Assembly: GCF_000003855.2 (NCBI RefSeq)
Contig: NW_003101680.1
Span: 5,249,510-5,313,509, forward strand
From: Blastomyces gilchristii SLH14081
Lineage: Eukaryota; Ascomycota; Eurotiomycetes; Onygenales; Ajellomycetaceae
Reading direction: 5' to 3'
Length of the DNA: 64,000 bases
Position 1 is the first letter of the stretch. Every line of letters starts with the position of its first letter. Positions 58,601 through 64,000 of this stretch are shown piece after piece. Position numbers and translations under genes: made by a program. A model generated the notes under the pieces. The model saw only the letters and a list, made by a program, of their open reading frames with translations, searched no databases and was not told where the DNA came from.

Positions 58601-59215
58601 TTATACATAGATATTATATGAAAGTATTGAATCTTCTAGAGATCACACAGTTCATATCAGATCTCTGCAGTCTGATTCAGATCACTGATAATATAGTAAC
58701 AAAACTTTAAGATACTTATAATTGAGCAGAGATCTTCATAATAACTGTGAAACAAGATTAAGAGAATTAAATTAATATTCACTGAGATCTTACTGAACAA
58801 TATAAGATAGAAGATCTGATATGATTGAATCTTAAGAATATATGAATCACACATTCATCTCATACACTAGATTACTGTCATATCAAGTATAAAGTGATAG
58901 AAGTTCTAGATAGTCACAACTATTATCTTGACACATCATCAGAGATTCATAATGTATTTTATACAAGCTTGCTCTGCTGTGCTGTCACTGATCTGTTCTC
59001 TTCTTAACTGACTTCTGACTGACAGTCATCAGGTATCATAGAAGAAGATAATGAGCTTGAGTGAGAGATTGAGAATATTCTCAATGAGAGACTCTGTGAC
59101 TGCAGCTGACAATATCTTATGAAATGAGTTGGCTATGATCAACTGACCTGAACTCTGAGTTTCATGTTATCTGAAACAGCAGCTCTTGATCAATGAGAAC
59201 TGCTTCTGAAAGAGG
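55570..59215 (+). pseudogene. C3 pol with chromodomain (broken)
   Basis: Protease: MIDSDLCHYVMIKSS in the open stretch 55634-55933. Reverse transcriptase: FCVNYxDLNRL (about 56490), FTTAFHK-like motif, intact YLDDILIF at about 56782-56805. RNase H FSDYVIEE (about 57240). Integrase zinc-binding remnant near 58030-58090 and core remnant to about 58600. Chromodomain WEIENILNER, YLMKWVGYDQLTW at about 59060-59165. Many stops; no autonomous function. Confidence 0.86.
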
Positions 59216-59222
59216 GGGCTAA

Positions 59223-59531
59223 TGTGGCGGGCTGCGCCTGATCAATTATATAGACTATTTCATTACACTTCACAGATTCCAATCACTTCATTCTTGAACA
59301 TGTACACTCTGATTCTCAGTCATTCTCAATTGCCGATCCTCAGCTGCTATAAACGCGCGTATATTCTCCCGCCCCGAAGCTCCACCGCGTACGCCACCAC
59401 ATACACGTATAAATATCCATCTCAGTTGTCAATTCTCGCACTTTCTCTTTCTTTCCTTCTCTAATGTTTTTATCTTTGTTATATAAGACCTATCAATATT
59501 ATACCAATCTATTCGGCGTAGGCCTCTTACA
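59223..59531 (+). repeat. 3' LTR of C3
   Basis: 309 bp, TGTGGCGGGCTGCGCC to GGCCTCTTACA, preceded by AAAGAGGGGGCTAA (polypurine tract). Here the 3' LTR is about as CpG-rich as the 5' LTR. Confidence 0.92.
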
Positions 59532-60401
59532 ATTCTGATTTCAATAGAGCTTACTCTGCTTTTCAGATTTCAGCTGTTTTACACTTTCTTCAACTGCTTT
59601 TCAATCGGCTTTTTCAAAGTTATACTGATTGAAGAGAAGAGGATTTTCACTCATTTATTTTTCACTCAGTTCAATATCAAATTCAATAATCTCATGATCT
59701 GATTCTGAGGTCTTATTTGAATCAATAAATCAGTTTATAAGTCTTTTTTCTATTAGATTTTATGATATAAAAGTTAGATCTATAATAGATTTCTGTTTCA
59801 TGTCTTTTCTAAAGAATGTTTATTAATCAGACTTGTTAACTAAATCTATTGAATGCTTAAAAGTTTATTTAATCAGTTTATCTGCTCTTACTTCTCTTCT
59901 GCATTCTGAATTTCATCAGAAATAATGTGCATTGAAGTCTTCTGCAATGAGAAAGTTTTTTAAGGAAATTATATTCAAAATTCTCTATTAATTATTCAGA
60001 AATTGTTGTTTACTTTCAATAACTTTTCATTATAGATATTTATGAGTTGAATGATATCAAACTCATTCTCTTTATCTATAATATCACTCACTAGAATATT
60101 AGAGTCAGATATAATATTAAATCTCAGATTAAATTGATATCTTGATCTTTTTCTCCTGTAAATCACTACTCTTGATTTTATCTCAGATTTTTCAGGCAGA
60201 AAGTAGTAATAGCTTGAATGAGAAATGATGTACTTTTACTCAGCATCAAAGTTTGATTGTTGAAGAAGTACAAAGTCAACTTTTTATTCAAATGTGTTCT
60301 GAAGACAAGAATAAATGCAATTTGAGTTTCTATTCACATTGTTTTAAATAAATGTGCTTTTTGAGAATTTTTAAACTTTTTTTGTTGTTTTTATTATATA
60401 T

Positions 60402-62009
60402 TCATACTAAAAGAGAGTAGAAATAGAGTAGAATCTAATCACTATTATCTGATAGTAAATTATAACTGTTTTGAAAAGCAGGAATTTCAACTGCTTGAAT
60501 TCTTTCTAGTTTATCAATAGAGTCATTTCTCAATTCTCTAATCTTAACAGATGTTTGAGAATTCACATTCTATTTATATTTAGCTGGAGAATTTGAGCTT
60601 TTAAATTTCAATAATTCAGAGTTTCTGCTCTTTGAGCTTGCAGTTGTAGATTTACTGACTTGACTATTATCTTCAGTTTTAGATTGACTTTGAGCTTCTT
60701 CTTTTCTTCAGTTCTTTTGAATTCTTGAAGTAAATGTGCATTCTTTTGAACTAGACACATGCTTTTCTTTACAGTTAGAGTATTTAACCAGAGTATATTA
60801 ACATATTTTATCTCTTTTTGAGTATATTTCACATTTATACTCACTAGTTTTGTGATCTCTAGCATAGAAATCACATTTGATATCTCTGGAATAAGAGATT
60901 GCAAAGTGTTCATATCTTTGACAGTTTGAGTGTGTTTATATTTTGAGATTCATTTCTGAGCCTTTGTATTTGTGAACTCTCATTTTTAGACCTGCTACTC
61001 TCACTTCAGAGATTTTTAATTATTCAAGTGTTTTTGTATTAACTAGAACAGAGACATTTCTTCTGATTTGTCTAAATTCAATTGAATTCAGTTATACAGA
61101 CTTCTTTCTTAGTTGAATAGAATTGTATTTCTTCAACTCATTTTTAAGAAGTAAAATTTCTTTCTCACAGTTAAAAATTTCAACTGAAATATTATGATAA
61201 ATGAATTTGTCTCACTTTTCATCTCTCTCAGATAGAATTGTTGTATTTAACAGAGATTTTAATACTGATTTTCAGATATTCTCATTTTTCATAAGAAATT
61301 CTGCACTGAATTCAGACATTGTAGTTAGAATGATAGAGTTTTCAAAGAAAGATGACTCAATTGAAGCTATCACTAGTTTTTAAACTGCAATATCACATAT
61401 TCACTGAGAAAAGAACTGCTGATTAACTTCATTTCTAATTTTAAACATGAGATTTGAGTTCAGCTTGTTCTTCTACAGAATCTCTGTATTTGAGACTTTA
61501 AGAATAAGTCTTCTATTTCTGAAGATTTGAATATTTTTCTGTTTTTGCATTTTCTTCTCTTCTTTCTTATGAAGAGAAGTATGAGCATTTTTTCTCTAAG
61601 TATTTTCAGAGTTTTGAGCAGGTTTTGAGACAGTAGATTTAGAAACAGCAGATTCTGCTGCTTGAGTGTATGTTTTTTTCTGATTTGAGAAGGAAAAAGA
61701 CAAAGAGAAGTCAGTAATTGTACTAGAAGTTTTCAATGTTTTTTAAACTGTATTTGAAATTCCAAGCTTGAACTTAATCACTTTCTGTAGTTGTCTAGCC
61801 TGAGTATGGAGAATTAACAGAACTTCTTCATTCATCTCAATCAGACACTGTTTTTCAAGGATTTTGCTCACTTTTTCAAGCTCTTGTATGTCAAGAACTT
61901 ATTGTTTCTCTACTTCTTCTTTCTTTCTTCTCTTCAGAATTTCACTCTCAGAAATAGCGTCTGAGAAAGCATCTTTTTTCACATCAACTGAGTGTATTTT
62001 TACACTCAT
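60402..62009 (-). pseudogene. LINE-C ORF1 (broken)
   Basis: Start ATG 62009 gives M-S-V-K-I-H-S-V-D-V-K-K-D-A, which fixes the family start. Acidic N-terminus, coiled-coil-like LEKVSKILEKQCLIEM, Ser-poor shortened linker compared with LINE-A, basic region, then cysteine-cluster region at about 60760-60960 with most knuckle Cys/His changed. The open piece 60608-60913 is the region around the last clusters. Ends TGA 60402-60404 abutting ORF2. Confidence 0.8.
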
Positions 62010-62978
62010 TTTTCTCACTCAATGAAAAGTTGATCAGACTGTTTCAATTGAGAGATTTATCAGTCTATTTTCAATTGAAAAGTTGATCGACTATTTCAAA
62101 AGAAGAAAGACTCTTGTGTAAAACACCTGATTTTCTTCACACTAGTTGAGTAACTAGGTTAGATTTTTGAAGAGAATCTAATAAACTAAAATTGATTTTT
62201 GAGATAAATCAATAAAATCTTCACAATCTCTTTCTTGAGATATAGTGAGAAAAAGTATGATATCAAATAATATCAAATCAGATGATATGACAGTTTTTAA
62301 GAGAAAAAGTGATAAAAAACAAGTCAATTTTTTACAGAGAAATTGATTCCAACTATTCAATTTTATTCTAAATCATTCAATTCTTCTCATACAACAAGTG
62401 TGCAACTCAAATGAGTTAATAAAGAGTATAAAAAAGAATTAAGTATTAATAAAAGCTCTTCAGTCACTGAAAAAGTAATTCTTACTTAAAAGAATGTGAA
62501 ATTATGACAGAAAAGAACTCTGTTTTTAATTCTTTATAAGAATATTGTATAAAATTCAGAGAAAAACATCTTACTTTTTCAAGAGAAGTAAAAAACTAAT
62601 TCTAAGATCTTTTTTATTTGCATTAACTGCTGTAGAAGAATGAGATAGAAACTGCTAAGATATGTACTACTGTATACTCTCTATCAAGACTTTCTCTCTT
62701 CAGAGTCTTGATATTATAGAGAATATAAGTCTGTTTCTATATAATAATATAAATATTATCAGCAGAATGTAGAGAAACTGATTATTTATATGTCAAGATA
62801 GAAGACTTTATCAATGATTATATCAATATAGAGTTAATTCTGAAATTCAATAGAAATCTAGTATTGCTCTTCTCAATCTCTTGCAAAATCTATTGAATAT
62901 TGAGATATTAAAACTAGATTTAATATATCTCACTGCGCAGAGAAAAAAGACTCAGTCAGATCTTGAGATATACTGATT
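62010..62978 (-). other. LINE-C 5' UTR, AT-rich
   Basis: Inverted counterpart of 33878-34827. Same hairpin near 62158-62173 and the same short frame (62178-62360). No coding region recognised. Confidence 0.6.
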
Positions 62979-63814
62979 TTATAGTTGTCATGTCTGTCAA
63001 TTATATATCAAATACTTTTGATAAGGAATCTTTTTGTATCTTTCCACTGAAGATAGGCCAGGTTGAATGAGGTGATACACAAGTGAAACTTGGCAATGAT
63101 GTCTTGGTACACTAATGACAGATGTGAAGGTTGCACTTTAGATGTGTCTGTTGATTATATGCTTGATAGTAGACTGGCCGCTGGGATCATGAATTTCACA
63201 TTTGATCTCATTTGATCTGGTTTCATACATTTCTTGATGTGAATCCCGCTGTGACTAATCATTAAAAAAACATGCAAAGTGACTATATATCAGATCTCAA
63301 AATGAAATCATTACTTAGAAAAAATAAGAAAGTGGTCTCATTTGATCTCATTTAGTTTCATTCTTGACATAAAGTTACTATTTTTAGACATTTTAAGGTT
63401 TTTTTTAGACTATTTTTAATTTTTTAAAAAGTAATGCTTTTTGATAACACTTAAATGAGATTTAAAGTCATTTAAAGCAATAAAAATAATTTAAATTAAG
63501 AAGTGAAAATCATGATCTCATTTGAAAAATGTGACAAGAGTTGACAGTAAGTCTCACTGAGATAGTATGAAACTACTATCTAATGTTAAAACTGTGTAAT
63601 GAAATCAGTTAAATTGGTAATAAGATCATCAAATATTCTGGTCCTGGTCGCAGACACGGTCACACGGTCAGTCTACTTGATAGTATTACTGAGGTATCTT
63701 TTCGTATCTTTCTGCTGAAGGTGGGCCAGATTGAGAAGAGTGGTATGTGAGTGAGACTTAGCATTGATGTTTTGAAACATCAAAGATAGACAGGGTTTTC
63801 ACAGAAGTTATTTC
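62979..63814 (-). repeat. Two tandem 161-bp monomers of LINE-C, one split by MITE-3
   Basis: Unit 2 is 62979-63139, unit 1 is 63140-63814 including 514 bp of MITE-3 and its duplicate. Blocks shared between units: TTTTTGTATCTTTCC / TTTTCGTATCTTTCT and GTGAAACTTGGCA / GTGAGACTTAGCA. Confidence 0.8.
63170..63675 (+). mobile_element. MITE-3, hAT-like, 506 bp
   Basis: Complete termini TAGACTGGCC and GGTCAGTCTA, perfect 8-bp duplication CTTGATAG (63162-63169, 63676-63683). The best-preserved copy, with CpG at both ends (CACGGTCACACGGTCAG). Confidence 0.95.
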
Positions 63815-64000
63815 TCAGATATCATCACAATTACAGATTGTGAATCTTTCAAAATTAAGAAGATTGATGCATATGACTAGATCTCTTCATCTTACAATTT
63901 GTATCACACTTTGATCTGAGATTGTGATGTGATAGAGATGAATGAGGGATAATCCCACACAGGAGTTTCAACCAATGTCTGGTTCATGTTTGGCTGAATA
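63815..64000 (-). mobile_element. LINE-C 5'-most segment in window
   Basis: Matches LINE-D 19733-19914 on the opposite strand and contains the uninterrupted TA (63820-63821) that pogo used in LINE-D. Continues past the window edge. Confidence 0.8.

Larger units (their letters stand above)
53851..59531 (+). mobile_element. Chromovirus C3, complete copy
   Basis: 5681 bp with 309-bp LTRs; target duplication ATTCT (53846-53850, 59532-59536). Inserted in the LINE-C ORF2 linker, 969 bp from C2. The LTRs are 18-19 bp longer than in C1 and C2, with extra TCATTCTTGAACA-type sequence near 53915, so this is a subfamily. Confidence 0.94.
44573..60401 (-). pseudogene. LINE-C ORF2 (broken by stops, C2 and C3)
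   Basis: Same protein as LINE-B ORF2. The start is ATA at 60401, directly after TGA of ORF1. Endonuclease part: 60400 to about 59537, interrupted by C3 in the endonuclease-RT linker and continuing at 53850-52883. C2 interrupts reverse-transcriptase motif A itself: FIDIKD ends at 52878 and TFDHVSKSK continues left of 46685. YIDDID at about 46410-46432 keeps both catalytic aspartates. RNase H FSDSx-AALK at about 45255-45290. ORF2 ends at 44573. Point stops are as dense as in LINE-A. Confidence 0.85.
35951..64000 (-). mobile_element. LINE-C (whole span), full-length LINE holding four other insertions
   Basis: Reverse-strand LINE with its (TTA)n tail at 35951-35967. It is interrupted by B1 (35986-44237), C2 (46685-52877), C3 (53851-59531) and MITE-3 (63170-63675). 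LINE parts: 3' end 35951-35985 and 44238-44572; ORF2 44573-60401; ORF1 60402-62009; 5' UTR and two monomers 62010-63814; 5'-most segment 63815 to beyond the window. Its own target duplicate is out of view. Confidence 0.85.

Noticed and set aside
1..64000. CRISPR array, rRNA, phage or bacterial operons
   Set aside because: No regular short repeat-spacer pattern, no rRNA signature, no ribosome-binding sites; all recognisable coding sequence is eukaryotic transposon-derived.
1..64000. Alternative genetic code explaining frequent TGA, TAA and TAG
   Set aside because: All three stops occur, at positions where Trp, Arg and Gln are expected from single C-to-T or G-to-A changes, and start codons and catalytic residues are lost the same way; decay explains it better than recoding.

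Overview
This window looks like a gene-free, AT-rich heterochromatin block from a filamentous fungus. I assign it to fungi because it combines a Tad1-like LINE (zinc-knuckle ORF1, then endonuclease, reverse transcriptase and RNase H), Ty3/Gypsy elements that include chromodomain-bearing chromoviruses, a Fot1/pogo-type transposase, a tRNA-derived SINE and a hAT-like MITE, and because nearly every coding region is riddled with C-to-T and G-to-A stop codons as expected of a RIP-like genome defence. The species cannot be named from the sequence. I found no intact host gene, rRNA, CRISPR array or bacterial feature.

Layout, outermost first. 1-736: 3' end of a forward Gypsy element (family A, copy A1) inserted into a reverse-strand LINE (LINE-A, 737-6105). 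6106-6949: unassigned sequence with a tRNA-like segment. 6950-19603: a reverse-strand family-A element (A2) that carries a SINE in its LTR (7031-7406), a second forward family-A element (A3, 8658-16815) and another SINE (18639-19014). A3 itself holds a MITE and a SINE. From about 19604 to the window end everything appears nested in one forward LINE (LINE-D). LINE-D is split by a pogo element (19917-33548), which contains LINE-B (20558-26226) and chromovirus C1 (27055-32673). LINE-D resumes at 33551 and is cut at 35950 by the reverse-strand LINE-C (35951 to beyond 64000). LINE-C contains Gypsy element B1 (35986-44237), chromovirus C2 (46685-52877, with a MITE inside), chromovirus C3 (53851-59531) and a MITE (63170-63675).

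Most insertions are proven by target-site duplications: GTATC for A3 and, independently, for C2; ATCTG for C1; ATTCT for C3; TATG for B1; a 15-bp repeat for LINE-B; 8-bp repeats for the three MITEs; TA for pogo; and 11-13 bp repeats for the SINEs. This gives a relative order of events several layers deep.

Functionally these are selfish elements: LTR retrotransposons encoding Gag, protease, reverse transcriptase, RNase H and integrase; LINEs that probably also mobilise the SINE, since both end in the same GAAGAATAATAAT-type tail; and cut-and-paste DNA elements. The mutational decay is unusual. Comparing the two C2 LTRs, changes fall in CpG and CpC rather than mainly in CpA as in Neurospora RIP. 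The most interesting leads are this signature, a pair of 161-bp tandem monomers in the LINE 5' region, Ser-rich and Cys-rich antisense ORFs between pol and the 3' LTR of element B1, and a conserved 10-bp hairpin in the LINE 3' UTR.
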